From Trichomonas tenax (lineage: Eukaryota > Parabasalia > Trichomonadida > Trichomonadidae), in the NCBI GenBank assembly GCA_023091735.1, contig JALKBU010000086.1, positions 1 to 64,000 of the forward strand: a DNA stretch of 64,000 nt, read 5' to 3'. Position 1 is the first letter of the stretch; every line of letters starts with the position of its first letter. Positions 46,174 to 55,280 of the stretch are shown piece by piece. Position numbers and translations under genes: made by a program. The notes below the pieces were generated by a model, which had not been told where the DNA came from, ran no database searches, and saw only the letters and a program-made list of their open reading frames with translations.

Positions 46174-49100
46174 TTACACTTTGTTATTTGTGGCATGGAA
46201 TGCGATAATCTTCTTCAAGACTGCACTGTCGATCTCTCCATTCTGCTGTGCGCTCTTGAACGGATTCTCCGAGAATATCTTTGCCTGTGATCTAATTGTT
46301 GAAACATCGAAGTCAACGCCTTCGCCACTCCATACTAAAAGATGCCTCCAAATGATGACGAGGCACATCGATGCGATTGTCTTTGTGTACTGATCAGATT
46401 CATCGCGAAGAAGTTGTGTGACGTAGCTTGTGACAACAGATAATGGAACAACGTCATTTGTGCGCTTTTGCATTGATGATGTTCTCCATTCATCGCCGAC
46501 GAGTGGAGGTGCGAACAAAAGTTTGGCTTCTGTTCTTCTAACAATGAAAGTGATGCAGCATCTAAGAAGCTTCTGAACTGTCTTCTTAGCACTGTCGAGG
46601 ATGTCCTGTGGTATAATAATATCCTGCTGAAGTCTGTTGTAAACGTTGTCAGAGCGAACTTTAAGAAGTTGTGTCCAGCTGTCGAGATCCAAGAATCTCC
46701 TGAAAATAAATGGAACTCTGTCGACAACTGGGTTATTGATAGAGCGTTCAAGACCTGGAACAACAGAAACAAGACATATGACGTCAGAAATAAACTCAAT
46801 GGCAATGTTTGTGATCTCACTTTCGAAGTTGAGCACAGCAACAATTGGATCCTTGAATTTCGTGATGAAATATGTGATGTGGCGCTTAGCATCTTCGTTG
46901 TTCTGGAATGCAGCAGCAAGTGTCGAGAAGAGTTTAAGGATCGATGATCCCATGATAAGCTTCTGCTCTGAGGAAACTTTCTTTGTGCATGTTGAGAAAA
47001 CTGATGCAGTGTTACGCCAATATTCTTCAAATGAAAGTTTGGATACAACACCATCTTCGATGAATACCTTCAAGAGTCGTCGATTGTTTGTTGTGGCAAT
47101 GAATCTTGTGAAGAAGGAGCATTTGGATTTGATGACGAATGCTCCACTCTTATCATCAACTTCAAATAATCTCCAGTCATCTTCGATTTCTCTGATTGCA
47201 GAAGAAATCAAGTCCAAGAAAGATGTTGGTGAAGCAATTCCAATCAAAGACTCAGCAGCGGAGATAGCACCAGCTTCGATAACAGGTGTTTCTTCGCCTG
47301 CATCACGCTTGATGATCTCGATGATTTGTGACTCATGGATTGAAAATGCTTGAAGGAATTCCTGATGCATTGACTGTGGAGAACCACGAACAACGGCATC
47401 GATGATCGAGTAAATTCCAGCGCGTGCAGAAGCATTTCTTGCGTCGATAAGATGCAACAAACAGTTGATAGCCGCACTGAAAACTTTTCCGTAAACATTG
47501 TCTTCGATAGTCTCGAATACTCTGTTTCCAAAGACAACGTGAGCAATGCATGCAGCTGATTCAGAGAGAATTTGGACTTGCTTTTCTGTCGCGAGGTGTG
47601 GAATTTGTTCAAGAACAGTGATGACGAACATGATCCAACCAAGGATCCATGTTGAAGTTGTCTTCTTCATCTCTTCAACAGCGTGCTCATTGGCGAAGAA
47701 GTTGATGCAAACTTCCTTAACACCAAGAGCAATAGCAAAGGCATCTTCGCTCGCATCAATTCTATCAATGAACTCAAGGATCAATATGTTTCTGCTTGTG
47801 TTTCCAGCTCCTCTCATTGATGTGAGAAGGGCGTTGAAAGCCTGCTGCGTTGGGCCTGAGAAAATTGCCTCTGTGTTCATTGCAGCTGCACGAGCGAGAA
47901 GTTGTAAGTAACAGCCAATCGATGATAGGCGGCATTTGCGATCTCTCAAAAGCTGAAGCTGATCAACGAAGAATGAATGGCCCCAGGAAAGTAACAAAGA
48001 AAGTGTTGGACCAATCGAGAGTGCGGATTCAGTGAGGAGAAGAAGCAGTCTGAAAGATAACTCTGTGAACTTTGGAGAATACAAGTGAGTGTCGTGCTGG
48101 TGAATCTTATCGAGAATTATTGTCAAAATGCCTCCTGTCAAAGAGCTTTGCAAAATAGACAAAGGTGGATCATGCAAACTGAAGCCGCAAACATGCCTCA
48201 AGAAGAATGAACCAGAACCAAGTGACAACAAGAATGTCAACATCGAGCATCTGATATTCAACTCTCCTTCGTCGTCTTCGTCTTCGCTTTCATCGTAAGA
48301 AATAACGTACTTGATGACATCAATGGCTCTTGCATTTTCTTTGGAAATGATAACTTGTGCAACAGTTGGAGATGCCAAACAGATTTTCTGTAACAAGTGG
48401 ATAGAAACACGCTGAAGATCTCTGTCGATGCAGGCTGTGCATCTAAGGATCTTGTTGATTGTTGCCGTGTTCCACGCGAGTTGTTCTACGATGGATGACA
48501 ATGAGTGTGTTGAAAAGTTATGCGATTTCTCAGAGAGAATCAAAAAGAGTCTGTAGTTTGTATAAAGTGTTTCAAGTGGTGCATCTTCATCGTTGAGTGA
48601 ATTCAAAAGCATCTTAATCAACTCCTGATCAGCCTTGATTGAAGAAACAAATGGAGACGCTGACTTCTCTTGGTAAAGAAGAAGATTAGTCCAGCACTGA
48701 GCAATATCACCTAAAAGACCCCATTTGTCGCTGATATATGTGTAAGGCCATGTTGAATGCTGTGTTAAAACGATCTTATTGAGGAATGTGTGATAGATCT
48801 CAAATCCTTCTCTTGGAGCACCGTTCTTGAGTAATGAAGCAAGACATCTGATGAAATTACGTGTGATTGGATAAATTCCTGCCTTGTTTTCGATTAATTG
48901 GATTTCTGTTAATATTCCGCCTTTACCAGTCTTTATGATATCTTGTGTAAGGATTTTAGAAGCTCTAAGTTGCTCCCAGATATCGTTATTGTAATCAGCT
49001 GGCATAACAGCGAGAAGCTCGAAGCAGCAGCCTTTTAATGTGGCCGGGACTGATGAAAGAATGATCTGCACTAAAGATGATGTGATTGACTTCTGTTCCT

Positions 49101-50322
49101 GTCTAAGTGCATCAGTGAGAGCTGATTTTACTTCGAGATTATTTTGATCTTGATTGCCTGATATTTGATATTTGAAGTGTGTTGGATCCTGACGAGCAAT
49201 TGCCGTCAAAAACTTCAAAACAGATTCCATACCTTGTGCATCACGATGTGAAAGTGCCTTTCTCTCGATATCACATGAACCAAGATCTAAAGCGTGACCG
49301 TGAATAGCTTTAACGAAGTTGAGGAAATTGATGATATCAGAGCTCGATTGCGCAATGTTATTTATGACTTTTCCTGTCAATTCTTGTGTTCTGCACATCA
49401 TTGCGCAGCAATCAACAATTCCGCAGAAAAGTGGTTCAGGAATAGAGTCCCTTGAATCGTGAGTGTACTCAGAGCCTTTTTCAAAGAAGAATGCAGCGAA
49501 ATCTGTGCCTTGCCAAAAGTTTCCAATTGTTGTGACAAATTGCAAAAACACGAGAATATCGTGATAAACAGGTCTATCATCTTTGTCTTTTTGCCTCTGA
49601 CTGAGATCCTTTCCATCCTTGTTCGATTGCTTTTGGCCGCTTTCCTTCTCGTCTTTGCTTGATTGCTTTTGGCTGATTTTCTTTTCATTGAATGCATGAA
49701 TCTGATTTTTCGCCTTTTCTAAAGCTCTTTTGACGAAAATTTTGGAGTAGCACTCAAGAACTATCTGGAATATACGTGATTGGCAGAGCATACTCTGCTT
49801 TAATAATCTATCCTTCAAATATTCCAACAAATCTGCTGTGTAGTATTTTGCGATATATTCTTGATTGTCAAAGAACAGAGAGATGGCTGCTTTAATCGTT
49901 AAATAGTATTTTCCAAATAAATCGTCAGTAGGAATGTCTTTTTTCATAAAATCGTCCATTATTTTGAAGTTTGCAGCAAAATTCGTAGGTTTTTGTACTT
50001 GCTGACTGCTTCTTGGAATTGGATCCACGCTATCAATCTTGATACTCATATCATTTAGCAATCTTCCAATATAAACAGTTGTAACGAAGCAAGATTTAGC
50101 GTAAACATCGCCACCATTTGTCGAGAAGTCAGGTTTTGTCTGTATTTCGTAGTCAATGACCACGTGATTCGACGGCGGTGGAGGTTTATTATCAATAATG
50201 TTCAATAAGCTTTGAAAATGATTAATTAAATCGGAGTCCTCAATCGATGTTCGCTCGTAGGCATCAACGAAGTCACTTTCGGCCTCGTTTATACTTGGTT
50301 CGACCATGTTATTCGCTGACAT
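46174..50322 (-). CDS. NUP205: Nup205/Nup192-family inner-ring nucleoporin
   Basis: 1,382 residues of helical solenoid from ATG 50322. The frame is open up to a GTG at 50373, but no ATG lies there. The middle aligns with animal Nup205 in order: FLTAIARQDPTHFKYQI, TLKGCCFELLAVMP, the IWEQLRASKIL segment, ILTEIQLIENKAGIYPITRN followed by FIRCLASLL, and DKWGLLGDIAQCWTNLLLYQ. The family forms the inner ring of the nuclear pore and binds Nup93 and Nup53. It is shorter than the human protein (~2,012), mainly at the C-terminus. A charged low-complexity insert (KQSSKDEKESGQKQSNKDGK) sits near residue 225. There is no FG repeat, as expected. Confidence 0.8.
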   Translation of the reverse strand: MSANNMVEPSINEAESDFVDAYERTSIEDSDLINHFQSLLNIIDNKPPPPSNHVVIDYEIQTKPDFSTNGGDVYAKSCFVTTVYIGRLLNDMSIKIDSVDPIPRSSQQVQKPTNFAANFKIMDDFMKKDIPTDDLFGKYYLTIKAAISLFFDNQEYIAKYYTADLLEYLKDRLLKQSMLCQSRIFQIVLECYSKIFVKRALEKAKNQIHAFNEKKISQKQSSKDEKESGQKQSNKDGKDLSQRQKDKDDRPVYHDILVFLQFVTTIGNFWQGTDFAAFFFEKGSEYTHDSRDSIPEPLFCGIVDCCAMMCRTQELTGKVINNIAQSSSDIINFLNFVKAIHGHALDLGSCDIERKALSHRDAQGMESVLKFLTAIARQDPTHFKYQISGNQDQNNLEVKSALTDALRQEQKSITSSLVQIILSSVPATLKGCCFELLAVMPADYNNDIWEQLRASKILTQDIIKTGKGGILTEIQLIENKAGIYPITRNFIRCLASLLKNGAPREGFEIYHTFLNKIVLTQHSTWPYTYISDKWGLLGDIAQCWTNLLLYQEKSASPFVSSIKADQELIKMLLNSLNDEDAPLETLYTNYRLFLILSEKSHNFSTHSLSSIVEQLAWNTATINKILRCTACIDRDLQRVSIHLLQKICLASPTVAQVIISKENARAIDVIKYVISYDESEDEDDEGELNIRCSMLTFLLSLGSGSFFLRHVCGFSLHDPPLSILQSSLTGGILTIILDKIHQHDTHLYSPKFTELSFRLLLLLTESALSIGPTLSLLLSWGHSFFVDQLQLLRDRKCRLSSIGCYLQLLARAAAMNTEAIFSGPTQQAFNALLTSMRGAGNTSRNILILEFIDRIDASEDAFAIALGVKEVCINFFANEHAVEEMKKTTSTWILGWIMFVITVLEQIPHLATEKQVQILSESAACIAHVVFGNRVFETIEDNVYGKVFSAAINCLLHLIDARNASARAGIYSIIDAVVRGSPQSMHQEFLQAFSIHESQIIEIIKRDAGEETPVIEAGAISAAESLIGIASPTSFLDLISSAIREIEDDWRLFEVDDKSGAFVIKSKCSFFTRFIATTNNRRLLKVFIEDGVVSKLSFEEYWRNTASVFSTCTKKVSSEQKLIMGSSILKLFSTLAAAFQNNEDAKRHITYFITKFKDPIVAVLNFESEITNIAIEFISDVICLVSVVPGLERSINNPVVDRVPFIFRRFLDLDSWTQLLKVRSDNVYNRLQQDIIIPQDILDSAKKTVQKLLRCCITFIVRRTEAKLLFAPPLVGDEWRTSSMQKRTNDVVPLSVVTSYVTQLLRDESDQYTKTIASMCLVIIWRHLLVWSGEGVDFDVSTIRSQAKIFSENPFKSAQQNGEIDSAVLKKIIAFHATNNKV

Positions 50323-50557
50323 CTTTTGGACAAAAAAATCTTCGTCACTTTTTGAACAAAAATTATCTGTCACTTTACAAAAATATTTGGCACTTTACAT
50401 AAAAAATAATATCAACATATTTTAGGGCTTCATATGTTGAAAAAACAAGTTTTCAATATATGGGAGCTTTGGGGATGTATAGCTTACAAATAAGGAGATA
50501 TTGAAATATGACAATTATTGACTGAGATAGAACCTCTTGCATTACAAAAAAGAACTC

Positions 50558-50953
50558 CTATATTGTCGAAAAAACAACATTCGGAAATATAAGAATTACA
50601 AACATGGCCACAACCACTTCCTTCAGAATTGTATTGTTTAATATATTTGATTTCACAAATGTAATATGCATCTCTCCAGAACTAGTAAACTCTATTGTGT
50701 TTTCATTTGCTATATTACCTTCTATAGTAGAGTAGTTGAGGATCATTTCGTTGGTTGGAGAAAATATATTGAAGCCGTTAAGGGTGCACTTCGACCAATT
50801 TGACACACTCTCGAATTCTAAGGTTATTTTGTTTTTATTGGGAAAAATGTGAAAATAAAAATAGACTTTTTTCGAACTTTTTGGGTAAATATATACCACT
50901 ATGGTAATATCGAATATGCCCCATGATAAAGAAATGTTGCGTACCGAAAGTTG
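50558..50953 (-). pseudogene. Cys-rich beta-helix-like surface protein, C-terminal fragment
   Basis: A frame open from 50953 to the stop at 50558, with no ATG near its start. The translation has short beta-like stretches (NWSKCTLNGFNIFSPTNEM, EFTSSGEMHITFVKS) and ends in a hydrophobic segment (VVVAMFVILIFPNVVFS) that would suit a membrane anchor. It is probably the 3' part of the gene whose 5' part lies at 52266-52817, with 1.3 kb of unrelated DNA between. Confidence 0.45.
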
Positions 50954-51102
50954 TCACGAAAAAGTGACAGTATCTGATATGTAAACATGTATATTTGACA
51001 AATAAATATTTACGTGGCATATGATTATAAATAATTATTGGAATAATGATATCATATATTTGTTTAAATTTACTTTGAAAAAGAAAAATTAAGCGCTTCA
51101 TT

Positions 51103-51248
51103 GGTACTGGTAGTCAAAGTGCTAGCAATTCAGTCCACAGTTCTTCCTTTCAGACTCTATTTTCGAAATAATCAGCGATTTCCTCTCCAGAATGGTTCTG
51201 AAAGGAAGAACTGTGGACCAGATTGCTAGCACCTTGGCTACAAGTCCC
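51103..51248. repeat. Long hairpin with 52-bp arms
   Basis: Arms 51103-51154 and 51197-51248 pair over 52 bp with about seven mismatches, around a 42-bp loop. The best part contains TGCTAGCAAT and TCCACAGTTCTTCCTTTCAG. A diverged, partial copy of the same words follows at ~51318-51396 (GAAAGGAAGATCTGTG, CCCCAGTTCTTCCCGTCAG). Confidence 0.85.
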
Positions 51249-51689
51249 AATCAAGCATTTAATTTTGCTCTTCAGAGGCATTCTGAAGTGGAAATCTTTG
51301 ATTTCTTAATGATGGCGTATGAAAGGAAGATCTGTGAGTTTAACTACTAACATGCGTGGTACCCGTGTCAATGTAGTCCCCAGTTCTTCCCGTCAGACGC
51401 GATTTTGAAATAAAAATTAATACATAATTTGAATGATTATAGGACTTTACATATCAGAAAATATTAATATTTTGACACATAAAACTAGAGATTCCGACAA
51501 CTTTAAATGTCAGATAATAGCACTTTTTTCGTGACAACTTTGGGTACTTGACACCCCAGGATAAAGAAAGATCTAAAACTTACTATATTTCAAATTTTTT
51601 AAAATTTTCGAGAATGATTTGAAATTTTGGAAATAAATTTTTATCGTCGAAGTAAGCATATACACAAAGTACCTTATTTTTTACTCAAT

Positions 51690-51790
51690 ACGCAAATTTT
51701 CCTCGTGTGGCGCTTTGCGGAACGCTAGGTTCTATTGGGAGGGACGAAACCCCTCCAAAACCCACCCCTGTAAAATCATCCCCCAACACA
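51690..51790. other. GC-rich patch of foreign composition
   Basis: A ~100-bp island, much richer in GC than everything around it, with G and C in runs (GGGAGGGACGAAACCCCTCC, CCAAAACCCACCCCTG). Its style resembles the patch at 181-225. Frames across it have no ATG. It may be the end of a mobile element. The rest of 50954-52265 outside the hairpins is AT-rich. Confidence 0.5.
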
Positions 51791-52265
51791 GAATTGAATG
51801 TTACATTTTTTATTTGAACACTTTGACATATTTTATATACAGCATAATAAATATAGCTATTTTGCAGCAAAAAAATTCTTAAGTATATAATTCTGAGTAT
51901 GCACACTTTGTATGCTATATAAAAATTGAACAGGTCTAGGCGATTTTCAGAACTTATTTGGCCTGTGCGTACTATCAATTATACACACCATATAAGAAAT
52001 TCAGTGAGTTTTAAAATTGAGCACGCACTATTGATAGGAAAGTAATATATTTTATGACTGATTCTATGGCAAGAGCTATTATGAAGTATATTTACCGTTT
52101 AATGAAAATTCCATTTTAACTTTGTCTGCCTATAATAAAAAAATATTTTTTTTACAAATCGCAAGTGCGTAACGGTTTTGCTAATATCCAAAAAATACGC
52201 CATTGGAAAATGCGTAAGTGTCGCATACTTAGTCGAAGTGCACCCTTAAAATAACTAGCATAATT

Positions 52266-52817
52266 TTAACTTGAGTTAAAATTTGTGATGGAAATAATTC
52301 CGTAATTATTCTCAATGGTACTTATCGTTTGAATATTGCCACATTGCATGGCCGAACTTTCAATGACAAAATTAAGATTATTCGAACTTTCTTTCACAAA
52401 AGTATATGAAAACTGTCCCCAACTATTTGATTGCATAGTCTTGCACAGGGTCGCACAAAATTGATATTGGACAATGCTCATATCTCGGTTATAGTAAATG
52501 CAGCCACCATTTCCACTGCTTCGTGAGTTGTTATAGAAGAGACAGCAGCTGTGAAGGGACTTCAACAACGTTTTATATGTAATATTGGCAACACTTTCCA
52601 TGTTGTCTGTGAAATAACAATCATATGCGTAAAATTGGAGATTTTGTGACGAAATTTGATCGCCTTTCGTGTGCGAAATGTTAGGCGATGCTGCACTGCC
52701 AAAGAATGCGTGCCAAACGTCTTGCGGGATCCCGTCACAGTGAAAATATTGAAGCTTATTTATAAATTCAATACAAAATAATGTTTCTATCGTCCATTTC
52801 CATAAAATATTTGACAA
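52266..52817 (-). pseudogene. Cys-rich beta-helix-like surface protein, fragment
   Basis: A 183-codon frame that opens without ATG and ends at TAA 52266-52268. The translation carries CLFYNNSRSSGNGGCIYYNR, FCATLCKTMQ and QFSYTFVKES, a Pmp-like pattern of Cys and GG turns. Its last third resembles the 34.2-kb fragment (FSYT...SS.N..F.IESS). Missing start and early end make it a remnant. An intact homologue would be a surface protein; function not known. Confidence 0.55.
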
Positions 52818-53237
52818 GTAAAATATTTACGCTGCAATTTTCAAATTTTATTGTCAGATCATATATGAGTTGTACAGTTTAATCGTTTTTTACACAATTT
52901 TAGATACTCAAGTTACAATGATCTGGATTTTTAATGATCTGCAATTCTTTGAATTTAATTTATTATGAAAATTTTATTAATATGAATTCCTTATAAACTC
53001 CAATTAAAATGAAAAAAGTGTACGATAGGGGAAGTTTGGCCACAAATTAAATTTTTACATTTTTCAAATATTGTTCATAAAACCTCATAATTGAAATCAA
53101 AGATTAAAAATATCATTATATATCTATGATTTAGATTCCATTGCACGAATAAAATCGATCAAAATCATTGAAATTATTTATGATAAGTTCAAATCTGCCA
53201 CGTAAAGTTAATACATTTTAGGCTCGTTTATAAATTA
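52818..53237. other. Spacer / kinesin upstream region
   Basis: AT-rich. TGCCACGTAAA (reverse form of TTTACGTGGCA) at 53196-53206 lies 31 bp before the kinesin ATG. No gene seen. Confidence 0.5.
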
Positions 53238-55217
53238 ATGACCGAAGGTAAAGAAGAGAATATAAAAGTTGTCGTCAGATGTCGTCCAATGTCCAGTGAT
53301 GAGGTCGCAGGCGGCTACACACAGATCGTTAAAATGCTTCCAAATAAGGCACAAGTCCAATTATATCGCAATCCAAATGATCAAGAACCAAAAACTTTCC
53401 AATTCAACTCTTCGTATCCGGAAACTGCAACACAACAGTTTATTTACGATGACTGCGGACGTCCAATCGTCGATGCCGTTTTAGAAGGCTTTAATGGAAC
53501 TATTTTCGCATATGGTCAAACCGGTACAGGTAAAACATATACAATGGAAGGTGATGTTAATAGTGAAGAAGATAAAGGTATCATTCTCCACGCTTTCGAT
53601 CACATTTTCGCACATATTTCAACAGTCAAAGATAGAGAGTTCCTTGTTTATGCTTCGTTCTTACAAATCTATATGGAAGATGTATTCGATCTTCTTGGCG
53701 ATCCAAAAAAGAAATTACACGTTAGAAATGTTGATAATGATGTTAAAGTTGTAGGTCTTTCAACACACATCGTTAAATCACCAAAAGAAATCACAAACCT
53801 TTTGATTAATGGTAAAGATAATCGTGTCGTCGCAGAAACAAGTATGAACAAAGGCTCATCACGCAGTCATTCTGTCTTCACTGTTATCGTTGAACAACAC
53901 AGCGAGGAGAGAGGTACTCGTATGGGTAAGTTGCATCTCGTCGATCTTGCAGGATCAGAGAGATTGTCTAAGACAAACGCAGAAGGTCTTACAGCTGTTC
54001 AAGGTGCTAAAATCAATCGTTCACTTCTCGAACTTGGTAATGTTATTTCAGGTCTTGTCACTGGCCAGAAGCACATTTCATACAGAAACTCCAAACTCAC
54101 ACAAATCCTTCAGGACTCTCTCGGTGGTAACTCAAAGACAGTCATGGTTGCTACACTCGGTCCCGCAAGCAAGAACTATGAAGAAACTAACTCAACACTG
54201 ATTTATGCAACACGTGCTCGTGATATCAAGAACGCTCCAAAGATCAATGAAGATCCAAAGGATGCACTCCTTGGACAGCTTCGTGATAAGATTGCTGAAC
54301 TCAAGCGTCAGTTAGCTGATCAGCAAGCAAATGGAGGTATGCCTGTGATGGATGACTCTGAGATGAAAGAGATCGAAGCGCGCCATAGGAAGCAAGTTGA
54401 AGAGCTTATGGCGAAGAAGAACATTACTGAAGAAGAGCGTCGCAAGATGAAGGAAAATCTTGAAGCTGAATACGAGAAGCAAAAACAGATCTCCGAAGAA
54501 AACGAGAAACTCAAATCTAAGATCGAACAGATGCAGAAGAGCGTTCTTATTGGTGGTGAGAACCTCGTCTCTAAGGCAAAGATGCAAGAAGAAATTCTCC
54601 GTAAGCAGAAGGCCGAGGAAAGAAAGCAGATTGAGGTACAGCGTCTGTTGGAAGAAAAGAACAAAGAAAGAGAGAACAAATTGCTATTAGTCGAAAAGAA
54701 GTATTCTTCAATGAAAGATGAACTTTCAGAAAAGGAAGCTACAATCAAGAAACTCGAACCACTTATCAAGCAACTCGAAGAGAATATTGAAGTTATTCAA
54801 GAACAGTTCGAACGCGAGAAGGAAGAAGAAAACAAGAACATGAAGAAGTTGAGGCAAGAATTGGCTTTATTGAGGATTGTTGCGGAGTCATTCATTCCTC
54901 CGGACAAACTCGATCAAGTCATCAAGAAGTTCACTTATGATGATAGTGAACAAAAAGTTACAATTCCTTTCCAGGAACTTGCTGGACGTCGTGTTGTTCA
55001 GGAGAAGGAAGAAGAAATCGCTGACAACAACATCTTCATCCAAGGTATGGATGGACCAATGGACTTCCTTTCCACTCACGTCGATATCACCAAGCCATCG
55101 AAAGAAGAAGTTCTCCACGCAAAGCAAAAGCGCCAGAAGAACGTTAAACATGCTCTTAATGAACTTGGCTTTGTAGGCTCAATGTTCACGAAGAAGAAGC
55201 CGGATAATAATAACTAA
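53238..55217 (+). CDS. Kinesin-2 family motor (KIF3-like)
   Basis: 659 residues. The N-terminal motor domain spans ~8-340. It has the P-loop GQTGTGKT (93-100), switch I NKGSSRSHS, switch II LVDLAGSERLSKT and the neck-adjacent ATRARDIKNAPKINEDPKDA. VDAVLEGFNGTIFAYGQTG and the ..PKINEDPKDALL neck are typical of heterotrimeric kinesin-2. Residues ~340-560 are coiled coil for dimerisation, and the tail starting FIPPDKLDQVIKKFTYDD corresponds to the kinesin-2 tail. Kinesin-2 drives anterograde intraflagellar transport, which agrees with IFT70 in the same window. Residues needed for ATP hydrolysis are all present. ATG at 53238; a TGCCACGTAAA motif lies 31 bp upstream. Confidence 0.9.
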   Translation: MTEGKEENIKVVVRCRPMSSDEVAGGYTQIVKMLPNKAQVQLYRNPNDQEPKTFQFNSSYPETATQQFIYDDCGRPIVDAVLEGFNGTIFAYGQTGTGKTYTMEGDVNSEEDKGIILHAFDHIFAHISTVKDREFLVYASFLQIYMEDVFDLLGDPKKKLHVRNVDNDVKVVGLSTHIVKSPKEITNLLINGKDNRVVAETSMNKGSSRSHSVFTVIVEQHSEERGTRMGKLHLVDLAGSERLSKTNAEGLTAVQGAKINRSLLELGNVISGLVTGQKHISYRNSKLTQILQDSLGGNSKTVMVATLGPASKNYEETNSTLIYATRARDIKNAPKINEDPKDALLGQLRDKIAELKRQLADQQANGGMPVMDDSEMKEIEARHRKQVEELMAKKNITEEERRKMKENLEAEYEKQKQISEENEKLKSKIEQMQKSVLIGGENLVSKAKMQEEILRKQKAEERKQIEVQRLLEEKNKERENKLLLVEKKYSSMKDELSEKEATIKKLEPLIKQLEENIEVIQEQFEREKEEENKNMKKLRQELALLRIVAESFIPPDKLDQVIKKFTYDDSEQKVTIPFQELAGRRVVQEKEEEIADNNIFIQGMDGPMDFLSTHVDITKPSKEEVLHAKQKRQKNVKHALNELGFVGSMFTKKKPDNNN

Positions 55218-55280
55218 TTGTCTCAATCATCCATTTGTATATGCTTAAAATATAATTTTAGAATTCAATTTTGAACTCAC

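Larger units (their letters stand above)
50778..52249. repeat. Inverted repeat of ~21 bp bracketing a 1.47-kb block
   Basis: TTAAGGGTGCACTTCGAC at 50778-50795 recurs inverted at 52232-52249, and both extend by an imperfect ..AA...GACAC. The block between holds the 51103-51248 hairpin and the 51690-51790 GC-rich patch. It sits between two parts of a surface-protein gene. Confidence 0.6.
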
